A stretch of 64,000 nt of DNA, taken from the NCBI RefSeq assembly GCF_900637295.1, contig NZ_LR134363.1:1054001-1118000 (forward strand), read 5' to 3'. This stretch comes from Actinomyces slackii. Lineage in GTDB: Bacteria > Actinomycetota > Actinomycetes > Actinomycetales > Actinomycetaceae. The translations under genes were made by a program, and so were the position numbers. Of this stretch, positions 8,817 through 17,265 are shown piece after piece (the first letter of the stretch is position 1; each line of letters opens with the position of its first letter). The notes under the pieces are model-generated. The model saw only the letters and a program-made list of their open reading frames with translations. It was not told the DNA's origin and did not search any database.

Positions 8817-9644
8817 ATGTCCTCACGCACAACAGCACGTCACCGCAAGGCCACTCGCGCTCTGACCCCGCTGGATGACCTGGCGCCCTCCGCACGTCGC
8901 GGGTTCGCGGTTGCCGCATCCTCCGGTCTGGCCCTGACCATGATCGCCTCCGGCGCCGCCGCCGCCGGTACCACCAGCAGCGAGGTGGGTGCCTCCGCCG
9001 GCTCCCTCGAGGCCTCCGGCGTTGGTGCTCTTGCGGCTGACGCCCGCGAGGCCGTCACCACCAACGCGGCCGTCGCCGTTGCGGATGACGCCCAGTGGGT
9101 CGCCGAGAACGCCACTGAGGTCGAGGCTGTCGCCCCCGCTCCCGCCCCTGCCCCTGCTCCCGCCGCTGAGACTCCCGCCCAGCCGGCCGTTGAGCAGACC
9201 GAGACCTCCCAGTCCGCCGAGGAGTCCGCCGCCGGCTCCGGTGCCGCCTCTGCTGAGACTGCCTCCGCCCCCGCCACTGTTGAGACCTCTCAGGCTCCCG
9301 CTGCCGCCCCGGCCGCCGGCTCCTCCGTGGTGGCCACCGCCATGCAGTACGTCGGCAGCCCCTACGTCTGGGGCGCCTCCGGCCCGAGCGCCTTCGACTG
9401 CTCCGGCTTCACCTCCTACGTCTACGCCCAGCACGGCATCTCCCTGCCCCGCACCTCGGAGGCCCAGGCCGGCGCTGGCTACCAGGTCTCCGCCGCCGAG
9501 GCCCAGCCCGGCGACCTCGTGTGGTGGCCCGGCCATGTCGGCATCTACGCCGGCGACGGCATGGTCATCGACGCCGGCAACGAGTCCACCGGTGTGGTCT
9601 ACCGCGCCGTGTGGGGCTCCCCCACCTACTACCGCGTGGGCTGA
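8817..9644 (+). CDS. Secreted C40-family (NlpC/P60) peptidoglycan hydrolase
   Basis: A 275-residue exported D,L-endopeptidase-type cell-wall hydrolase. An N-terminal signal or membrane segment (RRGFAVAASSGLALTMIASG, residues 28-47) is followed by a low-complexity Ala/Pro/Glu linker to about residue 168 and then the NlpC/P60 domain (171-275). The catalytic Cys is Cys195 in FDCSGF and the His is His240 in WPGHVGIY; Asp252 in VIDAGN probably takes the third position. The linker may span the wall. ATG 8817 is preceded by AGGAGAA. Expression should be governed by the upstream c-di-AMP riboswitch, linking wall turnover to c-di-AMP. A 16-bp hairpin follows the gene. Confidence 0.93.
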   Translation: MSSRTTARHRKATRALTPLDDLAPSARRGFAVAASSGLALTMIASGAAAAGTTSSEVGASAGSLEASGVGALAADAREAVTTNAAVAVADDAQWVAENATEVEAVAPAPAPAPAPAAETPAQPAVEQTETSQSAEESAAGSGAASAETASAPATVETSQAPAAAPAAGSSVVATAMQYVGSPYVWGASGPSAFDCSGFTSYVYAQHGISLPRTSEAQAGAGYQVSAAEAQPGDLVWWPGHVGIYAGDGMVIDAGNESTGVVYRAVWGSPTYYRVG

Positions 9645-9664
9645 GCGTCACCATTCGCACTCAT

Positions 9665-9700
9665 CAATGGGGCGGGCACCGAAGGGTGCCCGCCCCATTG
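9665..9700 (+). terminator. Hairpin terminator after the NlpC/P60 gene
   Basis: Perfect 16-bp arms (9665-9680 and 9685-9700) with a GAAG loop, 20 nt after the stop codon. Confidence 0.8.
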
Positions 9701-9795
9701 GCGTGTTCAGGGCAGGGTGGTGGTCACCACACTGGATTCGGGGCAGAATAGTGCTCGGCTAATTCGTCGAGCCCACTGAGAAAGGTGCGCATGCC

Positions 9796-10728
9796 ATGGC
9801 TGAAGACAATGTCGTCCTCGTCGGAGTGGATGGTTCACCGGAGTCCCTAGCCGCGATGGACTGGGCGGTCGCCCGTGCAGCCGGCAAGAACTGGCGCGTT
9901 CACGTTCTGTGCGCCTACTCCCTGCCCTCATTCACCGCCGCCTCCCTGGACGGCGGGTACGCCGCCCTGGATGACTCAGCCATCCGCGCCGGAGCTCAGG
10001 CCGTTGTCGATGAGGCCGTGGCCCGGGCCGAGGGGACGGGTGTGACGGTCACCAGCTCCCTGGAGACCGGCGATCCGGCAGGCGTGCTCGTCGACCTCTC
10101 CGATGAGGCCACCCTGGCCGTGGTGGGCACCCGCGGTGGGGGAGGCTTCGCCGACCGCCTCCTGGGAACCGTCTCATCGGCCCTGCCGGCCCACAGCCAC
10201 TGCCCCACGGTGGTGGTCCCCCAGCGCACTCAGGGAGCCGACTACACCCCGGTTCGCCGCATCGTGGTGGGCGTGGACGGCTCCTCCTCGGCCCGCAAGG
10301 CGCTGCGCTGGGCGGTGGAGGAGGCTGAGGCCTGGGGGGCGGAGTTGACCGCCATCGCCGCGGTGCCCATGGCCTCGGGCGCCGGCGCCCTGGCCTGGCT
10401 GCCGGCGGCCGTGGACCGCGATCAGGTGCTCGCCGATGTCCGCTCGGGCCTGGACCGGGCCGTGGCCGAGGCCGTGGCGGCCCACCCCGGGGTGGAGGTG
10501 CGCCGCCACGCCCTGGACGGCAACCCCGCTGAGCTCATGGCCGAGTTCTCCACGGCGGTGGATCTGGTGGTCGTGGGCTCCCGGGGCCGCGGCGGGTTCT
10601 CCGGCCTGCTGCTGGGCTCCACCAGCCAGGCGGTGCTGTCCCACGCCTCCTGTCCCGTCATGGTGGTCCCCTCCCGCTCCTCTCAGGACGCCGTCGGCCG
10701 CCGCTCCACGCCCTGGGGCCGCGCCTGA
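9796..10728 (+). CDS. Universal stress protein with two Usp domains
   Basis: A 310-residue cytoplasmic protein made of two tandem UspA domains (about 1-140 and 150-295). Each domain begins with the GVDGS loop and contains the ATP-binding G-2x-G-9x-G(S/T) pattern: VGTRGGGGFADRLLGTVS in the first and VGSRGRGGFSGLLLGSTS in the second. This places it in the ATP-binding class, like mycobacterial tandem Usps. AGAAAGGTG lies upstream of the ATG at 9796. It stands alone between two terminators. Its role in stress or dormancy is inferred from the family. Confidence 0.93.
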   Translation: MAEDNVVLVGVDGSPESLAAMDWAVARAAGKNWRVHVLCAYSLPSFTAASLDGGYAALDDSAIRAGAQAVVDEAVARAEGTGVTVTSSLETGDPAGVLVDLSDEATLAVVGTRGGGGFADRLLGTVSSALPAHSHCPTVVVPQRTQGADYTPVRRIVVGVDGSSSARKALRWAVEEAEAWGAELTAIAAVPMASGAGALAWLPAAVDRDQVLADVRSGLDRAVAEAVAAHPGVEVRRHALDGNPAELMAEFSTAVDLVVVGSRGRGGFSGLLLGSTSQAVLSHASCPVMVVPSRSSQDAVGRRSTPWGRA

Positions 10729-10747
10729 GAGACGACGCGCCCAGGAC

Positions 10748-10776
10748 GGCGGGCCCCGGCACGGCCGGGGCCCGCC
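10748..10776 (+). terminator. Hairpin terminator after the Usp gene
   Basis: A 13-bp perfect inverted repeat (10748-10760 and 10764-10776) with a 3-nt loop, 20 nt past the stop codon and just before the tRNA-Arg promoter. Confidence 0.8.
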
Positions 10777-10783
10777 GCCCTGG

Positions 10784-10789
10784 TAGGCT
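10784..10789 (+). promoter_or_regulatory. -10 box for tRNA-Arg (TAGGCT)
   Basis: TAGGCT places the transcription start near 10796, three bases before the mature tRNA. Confidence 0.5.
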
Positions 10790-10798
10790 TGCGGCCAT

Positions 10799-10871
10799 GC
10801 CCTCGTAGCTCAGGGGATAGAGCACCGCTCTCCTAAAGCGGGTGTCGTTGGTTCGAATCCAATCGAGGGCG
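10799..10871 (+). tRNA. tRNA-Arg (anticodon CCT)
   Basis: A 73-nt cloverleaf. The acceptor stem is GCCCTCG with CGAGGGC, the D arm has GCTC and GAGC, and the anticodon stem CCGCT/AGCGG carries loop CTCCTAA, whose anticodon CCT (10832-10834) reads AGG. The T loop is GGTTCGAATCC and the discriminator base is G. The CCA end is not encoded. Confidence 0.95.
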
Positions 10872-10976
10872 CGACTGTCCGGCGGCTGCCGCCGCCACGG
10901 ATGCTGCGGCCTGTGAGACTCGGGAGAACTGGCTGCCTCCCCGCCGCGTCGTCACGCTCTGGGCGTGCCGGCCCGT

Positions 10977-10982
10977 TATCTT
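10977..10982 (+). promoter_or_regulatory. -10 box of a leaderless promoter (TATCTT)
   Basis: TATCTT ends 7 nt before the ATG at 10990, and no ribosome binding site is present. Confidence 0.45.
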
Positions 10983-10989
10983 GGGCGCT

Positions 10990-13900
10990 ATGACGCCTCC
11001 ATTGTTCTCCTTCGGCCGCAGACGGCGATCCGCCGCCCCCGCGACGAATGAGCCTGACGAGGTCATGGAGCGCCCCGCGCAGCCGCCGATCGCCGAGCCC
11101 GCCCCGCCCCCGCGCGAGCCCGCCGCTCGGCCTCCCCGCGATCCCGGGCCTGCGCCCGCCCCTCCCCTGACAGAGGCCGATGAGGAGCGTCGCGAGCGCA
11201 TCGAGGCCGCCCTCAGCGTCTGGCGCGACGAGCTCGTGGACCTGGGCGGCGTGGCCAGCCTGGACGACATCGCCTCCCTGGAGGGCGTCGTTGATCTGAC
11301 CGCCGCCCATCCCTCGGGGCTGGCCCAGCTCTACGCCGGCCGCTCCACCCAGTTGACCAGCCTGGTGCGCGAGCACGGCGCGCTGGGCGTGGCCCGCCAG
11401 TCGCTCGAGGAGGTCGCCACTCGCTCCGAGGTCCTGGCCCGCAGCTTCGGCGTGGCCCCCGTCTGCCTGGCCATCGGCGTGGCCACCTGGAACGAGACCG
11501 TGCCCGACGACGACCAGGAGGACCGGGCCGAGGCCGACCTGCGGCCCGACCCCGCCACGCCCTATGACCTGGGAGTGGCGCAGTCCGGCGACGCTGACCG
11601 CACCGCCCAGATCCCGCATGTCGAGCGCATCGCCGCCGAGCACGCCGCCCAGGCCGCCATGGCTGCCGCCGGCTTCCTCCCGGCCGAGGACCCCGGCCCC
11701 CGCGTGCGCACGGTCAACGCCCCCGTTCTGCTGCGGCCCGTGCGCCTGGCCAACGCCTCATCGGATGCCTCCTTGACACTGGAGCCGAGCATCGAGGTCA
11801 ACCCGGTGCTCACCCGCGCGCTGCGCCGCTACCAGTGCAGCGCCGACGTTGAGGGCATCGCCCGGGCGGCCCTGTCCACCGCGGGCTTCACCCCCCGGGC
11901 CGCCCTGGCTCGGATCGGGGCCCTGGGCCGCCAGCACCTGCCGGGATTCGAGATCCATGAGCGGCTGGTGGTGGGGGCCTTCGTCCACCCCGGCCAGGCG
12001 CTGGTCGAGGACTTCGATGCCGTCATCGAGCGCTCCCGCACCTCCGCCCTGGTGGCGGCCCTGGCCGGCGATGAGGGCGCGCGCACCGCACTGGCCGTCG
12101 AGCTGCCCCGCCCTCAGCGGGCGGACCGGCCCACGGGGGCCGAGCGGGGCGTGGGCGACCTGGACCCCGGGCAGCTGGCGGCCATCGAGGCCGTGGGCTC
12201 GGGGGCCAGCCTCCTCATCGACGCGCCCCCGGGATCGGATGTCCCGGCAACGCTGGCCGCGGTCTTCGCCGATGCGGCCGCCTCGGGGCGCACCGTGGTG
12301 CACGTGCCTGCCACCAGCGCCGATGGCCATGCCGTGGCCGATGCCCTGCGCGCGGCTGGCCTGGGCTCCCTGGTCCTGGACCTGACCGAGGACGCCGCCT
12401 GGAGGCTGCACGCCTCGGAGGAGATCCGTGAGGCCATGGGCGTCCAGCCCCCCGAGCTGGATGTGGCCGGCATCGTCGAGATGCGCGAGCGCCTGGAGCA
12501 GGTGCGCGCCCGCCTGGGCGGCTATGTCGCCGCCCTGCACAAGCGCCGCGAGCCGTGGGGGGTATCGGCCTACGAGGCCCTGCAGACCCTGGCGGATATG
12601 ACCAGCCGTCGCTCGCGCACCTCCACCAAGGCGCGCATCGCTCCCGGGCGCCTGGAGCGCCTTGACGAGCCCGGGCTGGAGCGGGCCCGCGAGCTCCTCC
12701 ATCGCGGCCACGCCCTGGGGGTGTTCACCACCGAGGTGGCCTCCAGCGCCTGGAATGGCATCGCCGTGACGGATATGGATGAGGCCACCGACGCGCTGGT
12801 GCATATGCGCGCCCTGTCGGTCGACCTGCTGCCGGCCATCACCGAGCATGTGGACTCGGCCAGCCAGTCGGCGGGCCTGACCCGACCGACCTGCCTGTCC
12901 CAGTGGCAGGAGCAGCTCGAGATGCTCGACGGCGTGCGCGAGTCCCTCGACGTCTTCCTACCGGAGGTCTTCGAGCGCTCCGCCGCTGACATGGTCATCG
13001 CCACCGCCTCCAAGAAGTGGCGGGAGGCCCGGGGCATCTACATGGACGGCTCCAGCCGGCGCCGCTTCACCCGCCAGGCCAAGGACCTGGTGCGCCCCGG
13101 CCGCGTGGTCGAGGACCTGCACGATGAGCTCGTGGCCGTCCAGCAGCGCCGGGAGCTGTGGAATCGCCACCATCCTGACGGCGGCTGGCCGCGCCTGCCC
13201 CAGGGCCTTGATGAGATGGCCCTGGCGGCCTCCCGCGCGCGCACGGCCATGGACGCCATCGAGCCGATCCTGGCCCGCAGCGGGCACACCACCGCACTGG
13301 TGGATCGCCCCTTCGAGGAGGTCCTGGAGCTGGTCCAGGGCCTCGCCGCCGACGACCTCACCGCCCAGAAGCTCCCCGAGGTCAACCGCCTGCGCGCCGA
13401 GCTCGACTCCCTGGGGCTGACGGACTTCGTGGCCGACATCGCCGCCCGGGACGTGCCCGAGGAGCTCATCGATGCCGAGCTCACCTACTGCTGGTGGTCC
13501 TCGCTGCTGTCCCAGATCATGCGTGAGGATCAGGCCCTGGGCGGACTGGATGCCACGGCGCTGAGCCGACTCGCCCAGGGCCTGCGCGACCTGGACGCCG
13601 CCCAGTCGCAGTCCCTGCCCGGGCCCGTGGCCCAGGCCTACGCGCGCCGCGTGCGCATGGCGGTGGATGCGGACAAGGCCGAGGCGCGCGCGCTCTACAT
13701 CGCCCTGGCCCGCGAGGACGGGGTGCCGCTGAGGGACATCATCGCCGCCCACCCGATGGCGCTGGTGGCCAAGCCGGTCTGGATCGTCCCGCCCACCCTG
13801 GTGCCCCAGGTCCTGGACCCCATGGCGCTGATCGACCTGGTGGTTCTCGATGCCAGCGCCCATATGCCGGTGGCGCAGGTGCTGCCGGCCTTCGTGCGCG

Positions 13901-15423
13901 CCGAGCAGGTCCTGGTGGTGGGCGACCCGCGCCGCGGCCAGACCGGCCTGGCCGCCGAGCTCGGGCCCCTGCTGCCCAGGGTGACGCTGCCGACCTCCCG
14001 CAACGCCCTGGACGCCGGCATCGCCTCCTTCCTGTCCGAGCACGGCTACGAGGGCGTCGTCGAGGCGATCCCGGCCCCACCGGGGGCGGGGCGCCTGAGC
14101 CTGGAGCTCGTCGACGGCCGGGGCATGCCGGCCCCCGGGCAGACAGCCGTCGAGACGGTGGCCGCGGAGGTGGACCGCGTCGTCGACCTGGTCATCGATC
14201 GCGCCCTGACGCGCCCGGATGAGTCACTGGGGGTCATCGCCCTCAACGCGCGGCACGCCGAGGCGGTGCGCAGCGCCATCACCCATGCGGTGGCCGGATC
14301 CCCGGCCCTGGAGGACTTCTTCTCCCCGGGGGCGCCCGAGCCCTTCATGGTGGTGGATCTCAGCCAGGCCCGCTCCATCCGGCGCGACCACATCATCCTC
14401 AGCGTCGGCTATGCCAAGACGCCGCACGGACGCACCATCCACAGCTTCGCCTCGGTGGCCGATCATGCCGGGATGGTGGGACTGGTCGAGGCCCTGTGCG
14501 CCTCGCGAGGCGCGACCGAGGTGGTCTCCTGTCTGGCGGCCAGCGACATCGACGCCAGTCGTCTGCACGCCGCCGGGGCCCGGCTCCTGCGCGAGGTGCT
14601 CTCCCGGGCCGAGCACGCCTCGGAGGCAGCCGCCTCGGCCGGGCGCATGCCCGATCGCCTGCTGGTCGACCTCGCCGAGAGGCTGTGGCGAAAGGGCCTG
14701 TCCGTGGTGCCGCGCTACGGCGTGGACGGCGGGGTGCGCATTCCGCTGGCGATCGGCCATCCCGACTTCCCCGACGAGCTGCTCGTGGCCGTCCTGACCG
14801 ATGACGCCGACTACGTCGCCGAGCCGAGCCTGCGGCGCCGTGACCGCTACAGCGTTGAGCGCCTGGTCAGGCGCGGCTGGCGGGTCCACATGGCCTTCTC
14901 CGTGGGGGTCTTCGTCGATCCCGAGGGGGAGGCGGCCGCCGTTGAGGAGCTGGTGCTCGCCGAGCTCATCGCCCGTCAGGAGGCCCAGTCCCCGCATGTG
15001 GAGGCCCTGCCCCCGCGCCTGGAGGACGGCGAGCCGGATCCCGCGCCCCCGGCGGCCTCGCCGGTGGGGGCGGCAGGCGGCCAGGCCCCTGATGATGCGG
15101 GAGACGAGGCCGCGGCCACGCCTGCTGCGGCCAGCGCGGCCAGCTCTGCCAGCGCGGCCGTGGTGGAGGAGGCGGCGCAGGCGCCCTCGGTGGGTGGCGC
15201 CGGCTCGGCTGAGCGTCGGCCACGCCCGCCCATCGCCCAGGGCCTGCCCCTGCAGGCCTACTCCGATGACCAGCTCGATGAGCTCGTGGCCTGGATCCGC
15301 TCAGACGGCCTGGTGCGCCAGGAGAGCGAGGAGATCGAGGAGCTCCGCTCCACACTGGCGCTGCGCCGCCGCGGGGCGGGCATTGACGCCGTGCTGGCCA
15401 ACGCCGTGCGGCGGGCCCGGTGA
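10990..15423 (+). CDS. Degenerate superfamily 1 helicase/Vsr-like nuclease protein
   Basis: A 1,477-residue protein that aligns by eye with the large DUF4011-type SF1 helicase-Vsr endonuclease fusions but has lost their catalytic motifs. Near residue 413 the usual PPGTGKS P-loop reads PPGSDVP. Near 953 the DEASQ box reads DASAH, and near 977 GDPKQ reads GDPRR. Motif VI (usually NVAITRA) reads VEALCAS near 1170. The C-terminal Vsr-like fold (about 1222-1315) keeps the frame RRRDRY and RRGW, but the catalytic Asp of the usual RIDLA is Pro (RIPLA) and the ECDG motif reads LTDD. The N terminus is Pro/Ala-rich. The frame is intact and has normal codon use, so it looks like a maintained pseudo-enzyme, not a decaying gene. 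Its function is unknown; a DNA-binding scaffold is possible. Confidence 0.8.
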   Translation: MTPPLFSFGRRRRSAAPATNEPDEVMERPAQPPIAEPAPPPREPAARPPRDPGPAPAPPLTEADEERRERIEAALSVWRDELVDLGGVASLDDIASLEGVVDLTAAHPSGLAQLYAGRSTQLTSLVREHGALGVARQSLEEVATRSEVLARSFGVAPVCLAIGVATWNETVPDDDQEDRAEADLRPDPATPYDLGVAQSGDADRTAQIPHVERIAAEHAAQAAMAAAGFLPAEDPGPRVRTVNAPVLLRPVRLANASSDASLTLEPSIEVNPVLTRALRRYQCSADVEGIARAALSTAGFTPRAALARIGALGRQHLPGFEIHERLVVGAFVHPGQALVEDFDAVIERSRTSALVAALAGDEGARTALAVELPRPQRADRPTGAERGVGDLDPGQLAAIEAVGSGASLLIDAPPGSDVPATLAAVFADAAASGRTVVHVPATSADGHAVADALRAAGLGSLVLDLTEDAAWRLHASEEIREAMGVQPPELDVAGIVEMRERLEQVRARLGGYVAALHKRREPWGVSAYEALQTLADMTSRRSRTSTKARIAPGRLERLDEPGLERARELLHRGHALGVFTTEVASSAWNGIAVTDMDEATDALVHMRALSVDLLPAITEHVDSASQSAGLTRPTCLSQWQEQLEMLDGVRESLDVFLPEVFERSAADMVIATASKKWREARGIYMDGSSRRRFTRQAKDLVRPGRVVEDLHDELVAVQQRRELWNRHHPDGGWPRLPQGLDEMALAASRARTAMDAIEPILARSGHTTALVDRPFEEVLELVQGLAADDLTAQKLPEVNRLRAELDSLGLTDFVADIAARDVPEELIDAELTYCWWSSLLSQIMREDQALGGLDATALSRLAQGLRDLDAAQSQSLPGPVAQAYARRVRMAVDADKAEARALYIALAREDGVPLRDIIAAHPMALVAKPVWIVPPTLVPQVLDPMALIDLVVLDASAHMPVAQVLPAFVRAEQVLVVGDPRRGQTGLAAELGPLLPRVTLPTSRNALDAGIASFLSEHGYEGVVEAIPAPPGAGRLSLELVDGRGMPAPGQTAVETVAAEVDRVVDLVIDRALTRPDESLGVIALNARHAEAVRSAITHAVAGSPALEDFFSPGAPEPFMVVDLSQARSIRRDHIILSVGYAKTPHGRTIHSFASVADHAGMVGLVEALCASRGATEVVSCLAASDIDASRLHAAGARLLREVLSRAEHASEAAASAGRMPDRLLVDLAERLWRKGLSVVPRYGVDGGVRIPLAIGHPDFPDELLVAVLTDDADYVAEPSLRRRDRYSVERLVRRGWRVHMAFSVGVFVDPEGEAAAVEELVLAELIARQEAQSPHVEALPPRLEDGEPDPAPPAASPVGAAGGQAPDDAGDEAAATPAAASAASSASAAVVEEAAQAPSVGGAGSAERRPRPPIAQGLPLQAYSDDQLDELVAWIRSDGLVRQESEEIEELRSTLALRRRGAGIDAVLANAVRRAR

Positions 15424-15429
15424 CTGACA

Positions 15430-15723
15430 GTGACTGACGAGGGACGGGCAGCCGAGGGCTGGGCGGCGCGCCGGGCCGGGCGCCGTCGTCGGGTGGTGGC
15501 CCTCTCAGCGCGCGATCGCCGGCGCCTGGCGCAGGGCCTGGAGCCCGAGGACCTGGCCCGCCCCGACTACGAGCACGACCCCCTGGCCACGGGCGCCGGG
15601 CAGGATGAGCGGACGGGACGGGCGGAGAGGGCCGGGCGGGCAGGGCATGCAGGGCATGCCGACGACGCCAAAGACTCCAATGACGCCCGCCTCCTGGCCG
15701 ATGTCCCGCCCCACTGGCAGTAG
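15430..15723 (+). CDS. Small hypothetical protein
   Basis: A 97-residue Arg/Ala-rich protein with GTG start, 6 nt after the stop of the large helicase-like gene, so probably translated from the same mRNA. A basic N-terminal half (RRAGRRRRVVALSARDRRRL) is followed by an acidic, low-complexity tail ending in ADVPPHWQ. It contains imperfect AGRAGHAGHA repeats. I do not recognise a family. The clean placement before a bidirectional terminator supports a real gene, but conservation is untested. Confidence 0.6.
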   Translation: MTDEGRAAEGWAARRAGRRRRVVALSARDRRRLAQGLEPEDLARPDYEHDPLATGAGQDERTGRAERAGRAGHAGHADDAKDSNDARLLADVPPHWQ

Positions 15724-15771
15724 GAAGTACTCACAGCGGGGCGGCCGCCCTGCCCATACCGGTCCATGAAA

Positions 15772-15812
15772 GAGTCAGGCCCCACGGCGCAATGCGCCGT
15801 GGGGCCTGACTC
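15772..15812. terminator. Bidirectional hairpin terminator between convergent genes
   Basis: A 20-bp perfect inverted repeat (15772-15791 and 15793-15812) with a single-base centre separates the plus-strand helicase-like unit from mscL on the minus strand. Confidence 0.85.
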
Positions 15813-15852
15813 GTCAGCCTGTGGCTCAGCCCTGGAGCGGGCTGGGGCCGCC

Positions 15853-16281
15853 TCAGCTGTTGCGGGCGGCGAGCAGGTCGCGGATCTCGGAGAGCAGCTC
15901 GACATCGGTGGGCTCGGCGGGAGCCTCCTCCTCAGCCTTCTTCTGGAGCTCCTTGAGCTTGTTCATCGGCACGACGATGCAGAAGTAGACGGCCAGGGCC
16001 ACCAGGAGGAAGTTGATGGCGGTGGTCAGGATGGTGCCGGGCATGATGTAGGCGTCGGGGTTGGCCGTGACCTGCTCGGCGGTGGGCATGTGGAACCCGC
16101 CGACCAGGGAGAAGGCGCCCACGGCGTCGAAGTTCGGCGAACCGATGATCTGACCGATGAGGGTCATGATGGCCTTGGTGATCGCGTCAACGATCGGGCT
16201 GAAGGCCCCACCGATGATGACGGCGACGGCGAGCTCCAGAGCATTGCCCTGGGCAATGAACTCCTTGAATCCCTTGATCAT
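15853..16281 (-). CDS. mscL: Large-conductance mechanosensitive channel MscL
   Basis: A 142-residue homopentameric inner-membrane channel that opens under membrane tension to release osmolytes on hypo-osmotic shock. The N-terminal amphipathic helix MIKGFKEFIAQGNALELAVA leads directly into TM1 with IIGGAFSPIVDAITKAI. TM2 is ILTTAINFLLVALAVYFCIVV (about 84-104). The C-terminal helical bundle (ELLSEIRDLLA) ends the protein. The length matches the family. AAAGGA lies 6 nt before the ATG. It shares the neighbourhood of glp and 5-FCL seen in other actinobacteria. Confidence 0.97.
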   Translation of the reverse strand: MIKGFKEFIAQGNALELAVAVIIGGAFSPIVDAITKAIMTLIGQIIGSPNFDAVGAFSLVGGFHMPTAEQVTANPDAYIMPGTILTTAINFLLVALAVYFCIVVPMNKLKELQKKAEEEAPAEPTDVELLSEIRDLLAARNS

Positions 16282-16377
16282 GACGATCCTTTCGTTGTGG
16301 CGCAGGCGTAGGTCTGCCGTGTGCGCCTCGGGGGGAACGGAAAAGACGCGCTCGAAGCCCGAGCGGCCGCAGCGGCA

Positions 16378-17154
16378 TCACGGGCTCAGCACAACGCCGA
16401 GCGCACCATTCGTGGCCGCGCCAACTACCAGAGTAGCGTCACTGGCGGCGACCGCAAGTGTCACAAATGTGACCTTTCTCCCGGATGTCCATTGATTGCC
16501 ATCGCTATGCGCCTGGACGAGCACCACTCGCGCACCGCGTGCCAGCACCGCGGTGCGCGGCGCTCCCAGCGCAGGGGGCGCTGCGGATGCGGGCTCAGCC
16601 CCCGACTCGGCTTTGGGCTCGGCCCCGGACTCGGCCCCGGTCCCGGTGCCCTGGTCCTGAGGGATCGTCGGCGCCGCCTCGCCGATGAGGTCGACTCGGG
16701 CGCCGGGGACGGCCAGCTCGGCGCCGACCTCCACGGGCACCTGCACCAGTCGTTCATCGGGGGTCAGTCCCTGGGCGATGGCGGCGCTGGTCATCGAGGC
16801 CGTCAGCACGGTGCCCGGCTCCAGGGAGATGGCCGCCCGGCTGCCCACGGCCTCATCGCCCGCCAGGCCGGACTCCGGCAGGGCGTCCAGGGGGATGCTG
16901 CGCCTCTGGAGATCCGCCTGCGTCAAGACGCTGCCGGCGGACACCGGGCGGCAGACCACCAGGGCCTGCTGGCCCGGCTCGGGTCCCGGGCGCAGAACAC
17001 TGAGGGCCACCAGGACCGCTGCGCCCAGGCAGACGGCGACCACCAGGTGGCGGTGGCGCCACAGCAGCAGAGAGGGGCGGGTGCGTCCGCGGTGGGAGGG
17101 GACCGGGTCATGGGGGCCGGGCGGGGCCGAGCGGCGCAGGAGTGTCGGTGTCAT
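16378..17154 (-). CDS. SAF domain-containing membrane-anchored protein
   Basis: A 258-residue protein with one N-terminal transmembrane segment (about residues 35-53, HLVVAVCLGAAVLVALSVL) and an extracytoplasmic SAF domain (about 63-125: PVSAGSVLTQADLQ, then EPGTVLTASM). SAF domains occur in CpaB/RcpC pilus proteins and FlgA chaperones. A repetitive Gly/Ala/Glu/Pro linker (ESGAEPKAESGAEP) precedes a C-terminal beta-rich part. It lies 96 nt upstream of mscL on the same strand. No Tad-pilus genes are nearby, so a pilus role is not supported here; the specific function is unknown. Confidence 0.82.
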   Translation of the reverse strand: MTPTLLRRSAPPGPHDPVPSHRGRTRPSLLLWRHRHLVVAVCLGAAVLVALSVLRPGPEPGQQALVVCRPVSAGSVLTQADLQRRSIPLDALPESGLAGDEAVGSRAAISLEPGTVLTASMTSAAIAQGLTPDERLVQVPVEVGAELAVPGARVDLIGEAAPTIPQDQGTGTGAESGAEPKAESGAEPASAAPPALGAPRTAVLARGARVVLVQAHSDGNQWTSGRKVTFVTLAVAASDATLVVGAATNGALGVVLSP

Positions 17155-17265
17155 GACCCCGATGGTGAGCCGCTCCCCGGCGCGCTGCGCGGTCGGTGCG
17201 CGGCCCTGTGGACAGCGGTGGTGCGGTGCCGCCTGTGGTGCCCGGCGCCCCGCGGAGTCCGGGGC

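Noticed and set aside
10990-15723. Defence island built on an active helicase-nuclease
   Set aside because: Catalytic residues of both domains are missing and no methylase, toxin or other defence gene adjoins it.
16378-17154. Pilus assembly protein CpaB
   Set aside because: The SAF domain fits, but no Tad/Flp pilus gene is in the window and the neighbours are MscL and 5-FCL.
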